Numbered from the stretch's first letter, positions 1-9,473 are shown. The stretch is DNA of 64,000 nucleotides from an uncultured Clostridia bacterium (GCA_946414315.1 CAMKNZ010000005.1:43326-107325), one strand, 5' to 3'. Notes: generated by a model not told the origin, from the letters alone. Program-made: numbers and translations.

Positions 1-1525
1 CGTCCAGGATCAGGATTTCCGGATCCGCCGCCAGGGCGCGGGCGATCAGCAGCCGCTGTTTCTGGCCGCCGGAGAAATTGGCGCCCCGGATCGCGGCCTC
101 ATGGTCAAAGCCGTCCATGTAGCCGTCGATAAAGCCTTTGGCCATGGCGTCTTCGGCCGCCCGGGCCAGTCTTTCCTGGTCCGTTTCCCGGCCGAAGGAG
201 ATATTCTCCCGGATGGTGTCGGCGAAGATCACATCGTTCTGGAACACGACGCCGAACTTCCGGTGCAGGTCGTCCTTGTCGTAGCCGCGGACGTCCTTTC
301 CGTCCACGAATACATGGCCCTCCTGCGGGTCGTAAAAGCGCATCAGCAGGTTGACCACCGTAGTCTTGCCGCTGCCGGTGGCACCGATGATCCCCAGGCT
401 TCCGCCCTTCTTCACCCGGAAGGAAACGTCCTTCAGGCACTGCTGACGCTGTTCGCCCAGGAACTGGCCGTGGACTTCCGCCGGGTCGTCCGCGTCGTAG
501 TTGAAGGATACATGGTCGAAGATCAGCGCGTCGCCGGACGGGGCTTCGGCCAGCTGCCCTTCGCTCACGGGCGTCAGGTCCTCCGGCAGGTCGATGACTT
601 CGGCGATGCGGTTGGCGGAGGCGTTGGCCTTGGACATCATCATGAAGATGCGGTTCAGGCCCATCACGCCCATCAGGATCATATTGAAATAGGTCAGGAA
701 GGCCAGGATCACGCCCGGTTCGGTATGGCCGTCGTTCACCCGCTGGGCGCCTACCAACACCACCAGCGTCAGGCCCACATTCAGGAACAGCGTCACGATG
801 GGCCCGGGCAGGCTCATGATCACGCTGGCCTTGACCTCCTGCTTCATCATGCGGGTGTTGGCCTCGCCGTAGCGGCGCTCTTCGTAGGGTTCCTTGCCCA
901 GGGCCTTGACCACCCGGATGCCGGTGATGCTCTCCCGCATCCGCCGCACCAGCACGTCCATCCGGTTCTGCACCTCGTTGTACAGCGGGATGCCTTTCCA
1001 GGAGACAAAGCAGACCAGCACGATCATGATCGGCGCCATCACGCACAGGATCGCCGCCAGGCCCGTGTCCATCGTCAGGGTGATGATCGTGCCGCCGATC
1101 AGCATGATCGGCGCCCGGATGCCCATGGTCTGGATCATCCGGATAAAGCTCTGCACGTTGTAGGTGTCGCTGGTCATCCGGGAGATCAGGGAGGGCAGGC
1201 CCACCTTGTCCATCTGGCTGCCGGAAAGGTTCAGGGCGGTATGGAAAAGATCCCGCCGCACGGCGAAGGTGCTGTTCCGCGCGACCCGGACGCTCATCCG
1301 GTTGGCACAGACGTTCAGGATCCTTGTAATCAGGGTCAGCAGGAGCATCACGCAGCCCCAGGCGATCACGGGCCACGCGTCCGACGCCGCCGGGATGACG
1401 TGATCAAGCAGATGCTCCAGCACGTAGGGCATCAGCAGATCGGTTCCCGTGCCGAGCAGCTTGATCAGCATCACGGCCAGGATATACCACCGGTAGGGGC
1501 GGATGTAGCGCAGGATCAGTTTCAT
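1..1525 (-). CDS. ABC transporter, fused permease/ATPase (multidrug or lipid exporter type), 3' end cut by window edge
   Basis: Minus-strand translation from ATG at 1525 gives MKLILRYIRPYRWYILAVMLIKLLGTG... and later GIIGATGSGKTTVVNLLMRFYDP (Walker A), FSGGQKQRLLIARALAADPEILILD (signature/Walker B). No stop before position 1, so the ORF track missed it. Confidence 0.93.
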   Translation of the reverse strand, partial: MKLILRYIRPYRWYILAVMLIKLLGTGTDLLMPYVLEHLLDHVIPAASDAWPVIAWGCVMLLLTLITRILNVCANRMSVRVARNSTFAVRRDLFHTALNLSGSQMDKVGLPSLISRMTSDTYNVQSFIRMIQTMGIRAPIMLIGGTIITLTMDTGLAAILCVMAPIMIVLVCFVSWKGIPLYNEVQNRMDVLVRRMRESITGIRVVKALGKEPYEERRYGEANTRMMKQEVKASVIMSLPGPIVTLFLNVGLTLVVLVGAQRVNDGHTEPGVILAFLTYFNMILMGVMGLNRIFMMMSKANASANRIAEVIDLPEDLTPVSEGQLAEAPSGDALIFDHVSFNYDADDPAEVHGQFLGEQRQQCLKDVSFRVKKGGSLGIIGATGSGKTTVVNLLMRFYDPQEGHVFVDGKDVRGYDKDDLHRKFGVVFQNDVIFADTIRENISFGRETDQERLARAAEDAMAKGFIDGYMDGFDHEAAIRGANFSGGQKQRLLIARALAADPEILILD

Positions 1526-1604
1526 AACCGGGAATGTGCTCCTTTCAGATACCCGTCTATTGTACCCTGCATTGTTTTTTGCCGCAAGGAACAGATTTTG
1601 GAAA

Positions 1605-1634
1605 TTGACGCGGCGCGCCTACCTATGATAGAAT
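1605..1634 (+). promoter_or_regulatory. Putative sigma70-type promoter of the SCIFF gene
   Basis: TTGACG (1605-1610), 18 nt, TAGAAT (1629-1634), 33 nt before the SCIFF ATG. Confidence 0.5.
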
Positions 1635-1667
1635 ACCCATTGAAATCTGAGGACGGAGGAAATCATT

Positions 1668-1826
1668 ATGAAGCATATTAAGACTCTGAATACCCGTAAT
1701 CTTTGCGAAAGCGCCAAAAAGGGCGGCTGCGGCGAATGCCAGACATCCTGCCAGTCTGCCTGCAAGACCAGCTGCGGCATTGCCAATCAGCAGTGCGAAA
1801 ACAAGAAGCAGGAAAGCGCGAAGTAA
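1668..1826 (+). CDS. scfA: SCIFF ranthipeptide precursor (six cysteines in forty-five residues), 52 aa
   Basis: Translation MKHIKTLNTRNLCESAKKGGCGECQTSCQSACKTSCGIANQQCENKKQESAK; SD ggacggagg; directly upstream of the radical SAM maturase. Absent from the ORF track (too short). Confidence 0.95.
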   Translation: MKHIKTLNTRNLCESAKKGGCGECQTSCQSACKTSCGIANQQCENKKQESAK

Positions 1827-1885
1827 TCAACAGGTTATCACTTATGCCGCCGCTTGGCGGCATTTCTTTTTGAGGAGCTCCAAAC

Positions 1886-3256
1886 ATGATTCATCGTTAT
1901 CATCTGGACGACTGGTATATCGTGATCGACACCTGCTCCGGCAGCGTGCACGTGGTTGACGAGATCGCCTATGAGATCATCGGCTGCTATGAGGAAAAAT
2001 CCCGGGAGGAGATCCTCCGGGAAATGTCCGCGCGCTTTCAGGAGGATCCCGCGGAGATCGCGGAATGCTACGACCAGGTCACGGAACTGAAGGAGCAGGG
2101 AACGCTCTTTTCCCCGGACGTGTTCGAGCCCATGGCCGGCGAGCTCAAGCAGAAGACCGCCGGCGTGGTCAAGGCCCTGTGCCTCCATGTCGCCCACACC
2201 TGCAACCTGAACTGCGCCTACTGCTTCGCCAGCCAGGGCAAGTATCACGGGGAGCGGGCCGTTATGTCCTTTGAGGTCGGCAAACAGGCCCTGGACTTCC
2301 TCGTCGCCCATTCCGGCACCCGGCGCAACCTGGAGGTGGACTTCTTCGGCGGCGAGCCCCTGATGAACTTCGACGTCGTAAAGCAGCTGGTCGCCTATGC
2401 CCGGAGCATCGAAAAGGAAAAGGGCAAGAACTTCCGTTTCACCCTGACCACCAACGGCATGCTGATCGACGACGACGTGATCGACTTTGCCAACCGGGAA
2501 ATGAGCAACGTGGTGCTCAGCCTCGACGGCCGGAAGGAAATCCATGACCGCTGCCGGGTGGACTATGCCGGCAACGGCTCCTGGGAACGGATCGTGCCGA
2601 AGTTCCAGCAGCTGGTGAAAGCCCGGGAAGGGAAGAACTATTATATGCGGGGCACCTTTACCCACGCGAACCCGGACTTCCTGGAGGACATCAGAACCAT
2701 GCTGGACCTGGGCTTCACGGAGCTGAGCATGGAACCCGTGGTCTGTGCGGAGAACGACCCCGCCGCCCTGACCCAGGAGGACCTGCCGGTCGTCCTGAAG
2801 CAGTATGAAGACCTGGCCCGCCTGATGCTTGCCCGCAAGAAGGAAGGCCGGCCCTTCACTTTCTATCACTACATGCTGGACCTCTCCGGCGGACCCTGCA
2901 TCTACAAGCGGATCTCCGGCTGCGGTTCCGGAACGGAATATATGGCGGTCACCCCCTGGGGCGACCTGTATCCCTGCCATCAGTTCGTGGGCGAGGAAGC
3001 TTTCCGCCTGGGCGACGTCTGGCAGGGCGTCACGAATGAAAAAGTGCAGCAGGAGTTCGCCGCCTGCAATGTCTATGCCCGGGAAGAGTGCCGGGACTGC
3101 TGGGCGAAGCTCTACTGCTCCGGCGGCTGCGCAGCCAACGCCTACCATGCCACGGGCTCCGTCCGGGGTGTGTATAAGTACGGCTGCGAACTGTTCCGCA
3201 AGCGCATGGAATGCGCGATCATGCTGCAAGCCGCATTGCAAGAGGAAGATGCATGA
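1886..3256 (+). CDS. scfB: Radical SAM/SPASM SCIFF thioether maturase
   Basis: HTCNLNCAYCFASQGKYHGERAVMS (CxxxCxxC), C-terminal SPASM-like cysteines (GCGSGTEYMAVTPWGDLYPCHQFVG, CRDCWAKLYCSGGC), adjacent SCIFF gene. Confidence 0.95.
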   Translation: MIHRYHLDDWYIVIDTCSGSVHVVDEIAYEIIGCYEEKSREEILREMSARFQEDPAEIAECYDQVTELKEQGTLFSPDVFEPMAGELKQKTAGVVKALCLHVAHTCNLNCAYCFASQGKYHGERAVMSFEVGKQALDFLVAHSGTRRNLEVDFFGGEPLMNFDVVKQLVAYARSIEKEKGKNFRFTLTTNGMLIDDDVIDFANREMSNVVLSLDGRKEIHDRCRVDYAGNGSWERIVPKFQQLVKAREGKNYYMRGTFTHANPDFLEDIRTMLDLGFTELSMEPVVCAENDPAALTQEDLPVVLKQYEDLARLMLARKKEGRPFTFYHYMLDLSGGPCIYKRISGCGSGTEYMAVTPWGDLYPCHQFVGEEAFRLGDVWQGVTNEKVQQEFAACNVYAREECRDCWAKLYCSGGCAANAYHATGSVRGVYKYGCELFRKRMECAIMLQAALQEEDA

Positions 3257-4593
3257 ACACACCGGTCTGTGACTTTGTCCGGGCGTACGCGGAGGGGGAT
3301 CCCGTCCGCATGCATATGCCGGGGCACAAGGGGAGGGCGCTCATCGGCCCGGAAGCCCTGGATCTGACGGAGATCGAGGGCGCGGACGTGCTGTACCGCG
3401 CCCGGGGCGTGATCCGGGAAAGCGAGGAGAACGCCGCGCGCCTCTTCGGCGCCGCCCGTACGGTCTATTCCGCGGAGGGTTCCTCCCTGTGCATCCGCGC
3501 GATGCTGTACCTGGCGTTGCTTACGGCGAAGGAGAAGGGCCTGCCTGCCCGGCTGCTGGCCGGCCGCAACGCCCACCGCACCCTGATGACCGCCGCGGCG
3601 CTGCTGGATATTGAAATCGACTGGCTCCTGCCCGCCCCCGGGGAGGACCTGCTCTCCTGCGGCGCTGATGCGGAAACCCTGGAAAACAGACTGAACAACG
3701 GTTCTTATATGGCGGTCTACCTGACCTCGCCGGACTATCTCGGCCGGCGGGCGGACCTTCGCGCCGCCGCGGCCGTCTGCCGCCGGCACGGGGTGCCGCT
3801 GCTGGTGGACAACGCCCACGGGGCCTACCTGAAGTTCCTGCCCCGGGATGAGCATCCGCTTTCCCTGGGCGCGGACGCCTGCTGCGACTCGGCCCACAAG
3901 ACCCTTTCCTGCCTGACCGGCGCGGCTTATCTGCACCTGTCCGGCAATGCGCCGGAAAGCTGGGCGGCCCGGGCGGAACAGGCTATGTCCCTGTTCGCTT
4001 CCACCAGCCCGTCCTACCTGATCCTCCAGTCCCTGGACCGCATGAACGCGGAGTTGGCCGGGGATTATCCGGACTGGATCTGCCGGGCGGCGGACCGGGT
4101 GGCGGACCTGAAAAAGATCCTTTCCATCGAGGGCTGGACGACCGTGGGGGATGAACCGGTGAAACTGGCCCTGGACGCCGCAGCCCGCGGGTATACCGGC
4201 ACGCAGCTGCAGGATCTCCTGCGCCGGGACGGGATCGAATGCGAGTTTGCGGACCGGCAGTACCTGGTCTGTATGCCGTCCGCCGAAACGACGGAGAAGG
4301 ACTGGGGCAGGCTCCTCGCCGCCCTGCGGGCAGTTCCGCCGAAGGAACCCCTGGCGGGAAGCGCGCCGGCCCTGCCTGTGCCGGAGCGGGTCCTGTCCGT
4401 CCGGGAGGCGATGCTCTCCCCCCGGGAAACGCTGCCGGCGGAAAAAGCTGTCGGCCGGGTCCTCGTGGACGCCTGCGTCAGCTGCCCGCCCGCGGTGCCG
4501 GTGGTCATCGCCGGGGAGCGGATTACAAAGCAGGCCGCGGCCTGCATGGCCTGGTACGGAATCACCGAATGCGATGTCGTCAAAAGCGTCTGA
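3253..4593 (+). CDS. PLP-dependent Orn/Lys/Arg decarboxylase family protein
   Basis: N-terminal DPVRMHMPGHKGR; DNAHGAYLKF and CDSAHKTLSCLTGAAYL (PLP Lys region). ATG overlaps the scfB stop (ATGA). Confidence 0.85.
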   Translation: MNTPVCDFVRAYAEGDPVRMHMPGHKGRALIGPEALDLTEIEGADVLYRARGVIRESEENAARLFGAARTVYSAEGSSLCIRAMLYLALLTAKEKGLPARLLAGRNAHRTLMTAAALLDIEIDWLLPAPGEDLLSCGADAETLENRLNNGSYMAVYLTSPDYLGRRADLRAAAAVCRRHGVPLLVDNAHGAYLKFLPRDEHPLSLGADACCDSAHKTLSCLTGAAYLHLSGNAPESWAARAEQAMSLFASTSPSYLILQSLDRMNAELAGDYPDWICRAADRVADLKKILSIEGWTTVGDEPVKLALDAAARGYTGTQLQDLLRRDGIECEFADRQYLVCMPSAETTEKDWGRLLAALRAVPPKEPLAGSAPALPVPERVLSVREAMLSPRETLPAEKAVGRVLVDACVSCPPAVPVVIAGERITKQAAACMAWYGITECDVVKSV

Positions 4594-4612
4594 AAAAAGA
4601 CGCTTTTTATTT
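4583..4612 (+). terminator. Rho-independent terminator
   Basis: AAAGCGTC-tgaaaaaa-GACGCTTT followed by T-rich tract. Confidence 0.75.
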
Positions 4613-4685
4613 TCTGTAAAATCCTGTATAATGCACTTACAAGTTACAACTTCATACCGTCGACCGCCTGTAAGGAGAATAGGTT

Positions 4686-6176
4686 ATGTTAAAGGATTTT
4701 GAAAAGAGCAAGTCTGAGGAGAAGGATGTCCTCAACCGGGAAATCAAGGAACTCCGCGCCCGCCTGATCGGCCAGCAGCAGCAGATCCGGGAAAAGAAAC
4801 TGCCTGTCCTGGTCCTGATCGAAGGCTGGGCCGCCGCCGGCAAAGGCAGCCTGATCAAGGAGATCATCAGCGAGATTGATCCCCGGTTTTATAACGTGGT
4901 CTCCCCCGCGGTGATCCCGGAGGGCGAGATGCGCTATCCCTTCCTCTATCCCTATGCCACCGCGATCCCGGAAAACGGCAAGCTGATCTTCCTGGACTCC
5001 GGCTGGATGGAGGCTGTCGTGCGCAAAAAGCTGCGCCTGGAGATCACCGGGAAGGAATACAAGCGCCGCGTCCGCGCCGTCAACGAGTTCGAGCGCCAGC
5101 TGCGGGACGGCGGGTACCTGGTACTGAAACTCTTCCTGCATATCAGCGAGGACGAGCAGGAGGAACGCCTGGAAGCCCTGTGCGAAAACGCGGATACCGA
5201 GTGGCGCGTGACGCCGGACGACCTGTGGCAGCACCGGGAATACAAGAACTTCCTCAAGGCCTACGACGACTTCATGGACGAGACGGACGACCCTGTCAAA
5301 TGGCATGTGCTGGACGGCCAGCGCCGCCGCACCGCCGTTCGGGACGCCATGAAGCTGCTGGTGGAAAAGATCGACAAGGCGCTGGGCAGGGAACGCTATG
5401 TGGGCGATCCCTTTGAGGAGAAGTTCCCCCTCCTGAAGATGCCGAAGCTGGCCGAGGTGGACCTGTCCCCGACCATCTCCGACGAAGATTACAAGGCTGA
5501 ACTGAAAAAGCTGCAGAAGCGCCTGAGCGAACTGCACAACGTGATCTACCGGAAAAAGATCCCCGTGATCCTCTGCTATGAAGGCTGGGACGCCGCCGGC
5601 AAGGGCGGCAACATCCGCCGCGTGGCCTATCCGCTGGATCCCCGGGGTTTCGACGTGCATCCGATCGCCAGCCCCCTGCCCCATGAACTGAACCGCCAGT
5701 ATCTCTGGCGCTTCTGGACGCGGCTGCCCCGCACCGGGCATATCTGCATCTTCGACCGCACCTGGTACGGCCGGGTCATGGTGGAACGGCTGGAGGGCTT
5801 CTGCACGGAGAAAGACTGGAAGCGCGCCTATAACGAGATCAACGAGTTTGAGCGCCAGCTGACCGACTGGGGCGCCGTGCTCCTGAAGTTCTGGATCCAT
5901 ATCGACCAGGACACCCAGCTCGCCCGCTTCACCGAGCGGCAGAACACCCCGGAGAAGCAGTGGAAGATTACCGAGGAAGACTGGCGCAACCGGGAAAAGT
6001 GGCCCCAGTATGAAGAAGCGGTGGACGAGATGCTCCAGAAGACCAGCACGGAGAACGCGCCCTGGTTCATCATCGAGTCCAACGACAAGCACTATGCCCG
6101 GATCAAGGCCTTGAAGATCATCGTGCGGGAGCTGGAAAAAGCCTGCGACAAACATTTCAAAGAGTCTTTCGAATGA
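4686..6176 (+). CDS. pap: Polyphosphate:AMP phosphotransferase (tandem PPK2 domains)
   Basis: Two PPK2-like repeats: LIEGWAAAGKGSLIKEI and CYEGWDAAGKGGNIRRV, plus FDRTWYGRVMVERLEGF. Confidence 0.9.
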   Translation: MLKDFEKSKSEEKDVLNREIKELRARLIGQQQQIREKKLPVLVLIEGWAAAGKGSLIKEIISEIDPRFYNVVSPAVIPEGEMRYPFLYPYATAIPENGKLIFLDSGWMEAVVRKKLRLEITGKEYKRRVRAVNEFERQLRDGGYLVLKLFLHISEDEQEERLEALCENADTEWRVTPDDLWQHREYKNFLKAYDDFMDETDDPVKWHVLDGQRRRTAVRDAMKLLVEKIDKALGRERYVGDPFEEKFPLLKMPKLAEVDLSPTISDEDYKAELKKLQKRLSELHNVIYRKKIPVILCYEGWDAAGKGGNIRRVAYPLDPRGFDVHPIASPLPHELNRQYLWRFWTRLPRTGHICIFDRTWYGRVMVERLEGFCTEKDWKRAYNEINEFERQLTDWGAVLLKFWIHIDQDTQLARFTERQNTPEKQWKITEEDWRNREKWPQYEEAVDEMLQKTSTENAPWFIIESNDKHYARIKALKIIVRELEKACDKHFKESFE

Positions 6177-6190
6177 AGCCCGGACAACAC

Positions 6191-6224
6191 AAAAGACGGT
6201 TCGCGTCAGCGCGAACCGTCTTTT
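6191..6224. terminator. Bidirectional terminator
   Basis: AAAAGACGGTTCGCG-tca-GCGCGAACCGTCTTTT between convergent genes. Confidence 0.75.
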
Positions 6225-6234
6225 GTTGCGGAAA

Positions 6235-6990
6235 TCACTTGATAATCTGTTCCAATCCGTACAGCAGAAGCAGGTGGGCGGGATAGATTGCGTAACCGAC
6301 CCACCTGGGCAGCTTCAGGTCTTTCTTGAAGGGAATCAGGATGAGGGGCAGGCACAGCAGCCCGTAGGTTTCCATTCGGAGCAGGGAGCTGAGCGGTTTG
6401 GACAGCGAGGGATCCAGGCTGCCCACGTCGAAAGAGGCGCCGAAGAAGCTCTTTGTCACGGAAAAGAAGGAACCGTAGAACAGGAAGTACAGCACCAGCA
6501 CCGCCGCGATGCCCGGGCGGCTGTCCCGCACCGCGTAGAGGGTGATGAACAGCAGGACCCCCTTCCAGCCGTAATCCGCGTTCAGCAGCGTTGCGAGGAT
6601 GATCGCGGCCGCCGGCGCCCAGATGTGGCTGAGGAATTTCTTTTCCCGGATGCCCCACAGCGCGCACAGGCCCAGGAACAGGCACAGGAACACATTGGGT
6701 TCTCTCCAGGTATGGTGCAGCGCCAGGTTGTACAGCGGCTGGGAAGCCAGGCCGACGACCAGCACCCGCAGCAGGTATTTCGGCACGCTGCGGGTATAGT
6801 GGAACCCGACGATCATGCACCAGACGTAGATCGGGAAGGCGATCCGGCCCAGCATCCGCATTTCCGGGATAGAGGGGAAGAGCATCTTGCCGGCGTGGTC
6901 GATAAACATAAAGACCAGCGCGATGATCTTCAGCCACGTGGTGGCGGTGTTGCCGGCCGGCCTGCCGGTAACGGGGACGGGCGTTTCCAT
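6235..6990 (-). CDS. TraX family membrane protein
   Basis: TWLKIIALVFMFIDHAGKMLFP and R(I)AFPIYVWCMIVGFHYTRS, multiple TM segments. Confidence 0.85.
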   Translation of the reverse strand: METPVPVTGRPAGNTATTWLKIIALVFMFIDHAGKMLFPSIPEMRMLGRIAFPIYVWCMIVGFHYTRSVPKYLLRVLVVGLASQPLYNLALHHTWREPNVFLCLFLGLCALWGIREKKFLSHIWAPAAAIILATLLNADYGWKGVLLFITLYAVRDSRPGIAAVLVLYFLFYGSFFSVTKSFFGASFDVGSLDPSLSKPLSSLLRMETYGLLCLPLILIPFKKDLKLPRWVGYAIYPAHLLLLYGLEQIIK

Positions 6991-7242
6991 GCGTTTTCCT
7001 CCTGTGCGGGATCCGGGATACAAACACTATCTGTATGACGGTTTACAGGGATTATACCACATCTTGAGCATTTACGCAGAAAAAACAAGTTCTCCTTGTG
7101 ATCACCATTTCAGCGGCCAAATTTAATTTGGACAAATCCGCTTGTTCCCCTTGCAAATCAACGGTTACTCTGTTATAATCCCTAATCGGCACATCCTTGC
7201 GCTGCAGAAAGCAGCGCCAAAAGTCCGTGAGGAGGTGAAAGA

Positions 7243-7728
7243 ATGATGAACAGGTATGAAATGATCTACATCATCGACGCCGATCTGGAGGAAGCCGCCC
7301 GTAAGGAACTGATCGAGAAGGTTTCCGCGCTGATCACAAACAACGGTGGTGAGATCGAAAAGGTCGATGAAACATGGGGCAAGCGCCGCCTGGCCTATGC
7401 GATCGACTACAAGACCGAAGGCTGGTACGTACTGGTGAACTTCAAGGCACCGGTCGAACTGCCCCGCGAGCTCGAGCGTAACCTGCAGATCAACGAGAAC
7501 GTTCTCCGTTATCTCGTGATCAAGCTGGTCGAGAAGAAGGCCTCTGTGAAGCCCCGTCCTGAACGGCCGGCTCCCGTGGCTGCTCCCGTCGAAGAAGCTC
7601 CCGCCGCTGAGGAAGCCGCTCCTGCCGCCGAGGCCGCTCCTGTTGCTGAGGAAGCTCCCGCTGAAGCTGCTGAAGAAGCCGCTCCCGCCGAAGAAGCTCC
7701 CGCCGCAGAAGAGACCCCCGCTGAATGA
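7243..7728 (+). CDS. rpsF: 30S ribosomal protein S6 with Ala/Glu/Pro-rich C-terminal tail
   Basis: MNRYEMIYIIDADLEEAARKELIEKV...WGKRRLAYAIDYKTEGWYVLVNF; synteny rpsF-ssb-rpsR. Confidence 0.97.
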   Translation: MMNRYEMIYIIDADLEEAARKELIEKVSALITNNGGEIEKVDETWGKRRLAYAIDYKTEGWYVLVNFKAPVELPRELERNLQINENVLRYLVIKLVEKKASVKPRPERPAPVAAPVEEAPAAEEAAPAAEAAPVAEEAPAEAAEEAAPAEEAPAAEETPAE

Positions 7729-7743
7729 TGAAGGAGAAGAAGA

Positions 7744-8175
7744 ATGAATAAGCTGACCATCATCGGAAATCTGACCCGTGATCCCGAGCTGCGCACCACC
7801 GCTTCCGGTGTGAACGTCTGCTCCTTCACGGTTGCCGTCAACCGCCGGAACCGCCGGGATGACCAGAACGGCCAGCCCGAAGCGGATTTCTTCCGCGTAA
7901 CCGCCTGGCGTCAGCTGGCGGACATCTGCTCGAAGTACCTGGCCAAGGGCCGCAAGGTCGCTGTTGTCGGTTCTGTCAGCGTGCACACCTACACCGGTAA
8001 CGACGGGACTACCCGCGCGAGCCTGGAAGTGAACGCCGACGATGTCGAATTCCTTTCTTCCCGCAATGACGGAGAAGCCGGCGGATATTCCGCTCCCGCT
8101 GCTCCCGAAGCTCCCTCTGCAGATTCCCAGGCAGCCGGTTTCACTGCTGTGGAAACTGATGAGCTGCCGTTCTAA
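7744..8175 (+). CDS. ssb: Single-stranded DNA-binding protein
   Basis: MNKLTIIGNLTRDPELRTTASGVNVCSFTVAVNRR; C-terminus DELPF. Confidence 0.97.
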   Translation: MNKLTIIGNLTRDPELRTTASGVNVCSFTVAVNRRNRRDDQNGQPEADFFRVTAWRQLADICSKYLAKGRKVAVVGSVSVHTYTGNDGTTRASLEVNADDVEFLSSRNDGEAGGYSAPAAPEAPSADSQAAGFTAVETDELPF

Positions 8176-8199
8176 CGCTCGAAAAGGAGGAAATGACCA

Positions 8200-8457
8200 A
8201 TGTCTGAAGATCGTGGCGAAAGAAGGCCGCGCCCCCGCGGAGGACGCCGTCCCCGCCGGAAGGTTTGCAGCTTCTGCGTAGATAAGATCGAATACATCGA
8301 TTACAAGGATATCAATCGCCTGCGCCGCTTCACCAACGAACGCGGCAAGATCCTGCCCCGCCGGATGAGCGGCAACTGCGCCAAGCATCAGCGTCAGCTG
8401 AGCGAGGCCATCAAGCGCGCCCGTGCCATCGCGCTGATGCCCTACACGGTGGAATAA
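8200..8457 (+). CDS. rpsR: 30S ribosomal protein S18
   Basis: [55 protein letters not shown]. Confidence 0.97.
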   Translation: MSEDRGERRPRPRGGRRPRRKVCSFCVDKIEYIDYKDINRLRRFTNERGKILPRRMSGNCAKHQRQLSEAIKRARAIALMPYTVE

Positions 8458-8470
8458 GATCAACAAACAA

Positions 8471-8500
8471 AACTGCTCCGATTGCTCGGAGCAGTTTTTT
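8471..8500 (+). terminator. Rho-independent terminator after rpsR
   Basis: CTGCTCCG-attg-CTCGGAGCAG-TTTTTT. Confidence 0.85.
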
Positions 8501-8509
8501 CATGGTTTA

Positions 8510-8803
8510 TTATTCCTCAATCACATAGTCGCATGCGACGGATGCGCTGCGCACTTCGTGCATGCGCTTTTTCACGGGCATATGCACCGGATGCGTCTGG
8601 TAGGCGTCGAAGGCCTCCCGGGTTTCGAACTCGGTGATCAGGGCCAGGTCGTAGCTGCGTTCGCTGTGCAGGAAGTCCGCGCCGGCCTCCAGGCTCACCA
8701 TGCCTTCGATCTTCCCCTTCATGCCGTAGAAGTTCTTCACCAGCTGGGGGATCTCGTCCTTGAATTCGTCCTTGATCTTAAACATCACGATATGGCGGAT
8801 CAT
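8510..8803 (-). CDS. Dabb-family stress-responsive alpha/beta barrel protein
   Basis: MIRHIVMFKIKDEF...YDLALITEFETREAFDAYQTHPVHMPV. Confidence 0.85.
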   Translation of the reverse strand: MIRHIVMFKIKDEFKDEIPQLVKNFYGMKGKIEGMVSLEAGADFLHSERSYDLALITEFETREAFDAYQTHPVHMPVKKRMHEVRSASVACDYVIEE

Positions 8804-9393
8804 TCGTCTTTTTCCTCCTTGTGCAGTCTGTTCCATGCCTCCACCGCGATCTCCGGCAGCAGGTGATACAGGATCATCAGGTCGCCGTTTTTCCGTGTGA
8901 GGGTCTTTTCATTGACGGGAATATACGTCAGGTCGTTCTCGTTTTCCTTCTTCGGCGCTTCGGCTGTATACACGTCCCAGGCTGCTTCCGCCAGCGCGTC
9001 CTGCTCCGGCAGTTTCCGGAGGGAGGCAGCCTTTTCCTTTGCCTTGTGCAGGGTGTCGTAGATGCCCAGCCCGCCGCAGGCCAGCGCAGCAAGTCCCAGC
9101 AGGATCCCGATCTGATGTCCCTTCAGAAAGAGGAAGGTAACGGCCTCGATAATGATCCCTGCGGCGATGACGGCGCCGAAAGTCATCAGCTGCGGCTTCG
9201 CGGCCTTCACGGGATCCAGGGAAAGGTCCAGCTGCGCTTTGGCACAGGCTTCGCAGACTGCGTTTTCTTTTTCGTCTCCCAGGGCCTGGACCCGGCGTTC
9301 CCCGCCGATGCTCCGCACATGGAGCGTACGGACTTCCAGCGCCCGGACCGGGTATTCGGCCGGCCCGCCGCAGCGGATACATTTCTCTGCCAT
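8800..9393 (-). CDS. Hypothetical membrane protein with N-terminal zinc-ribbon-like cysteines
   Basis: MAEKCIRCGGPAEY...CEACAK then two TM segments; stop overlaps the next start. Confidence 0.75.
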   Translation of the reverse strand: MAEKCIRCGGPAEYPVRALEVRTLHVRSIGGERRVQALGDEKENAVCEACAKAQLDLSLDPVKAAKPQLMTFGAVIAAGIIIEAVTFLFLKGHQIGILLGLAALACGGLGIYDTLHKAKEKAASLRKLPEQDALAEAAWDVYTAEAPKKENENDLTYIPVNEKTLTRKNGDLMILYHLLPEIAVEAWNRLHKEEKDE

Positions 9394-9473
9394 CTGTATA
9401 TCCCTTTCGGTTTACAAAATCGGCGGGAGCAGGCAAGCTGCCCCCGCCGTCGGTGATCCGGGGTACCTTGTGA

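Noticed and set aside
1-1525. PCAT exporter for the GG-leader protein or SCIFF
   Set aside because: N-terminus starts directly with membrane helices and shows no C39 Cys/His peptidase motifs.
4689-6155. 488-aa minus-strand ORF opposite pap
   Set aside because: Antisense shadow ORF with low-complexity composition.
7540-7728. Tandem repeat as a mobile or CRISPR-like element
   Set aside because: In-frame Ala/Glu/Pro codon repeat inside rpsF; no spacers or fixed repeat unit.
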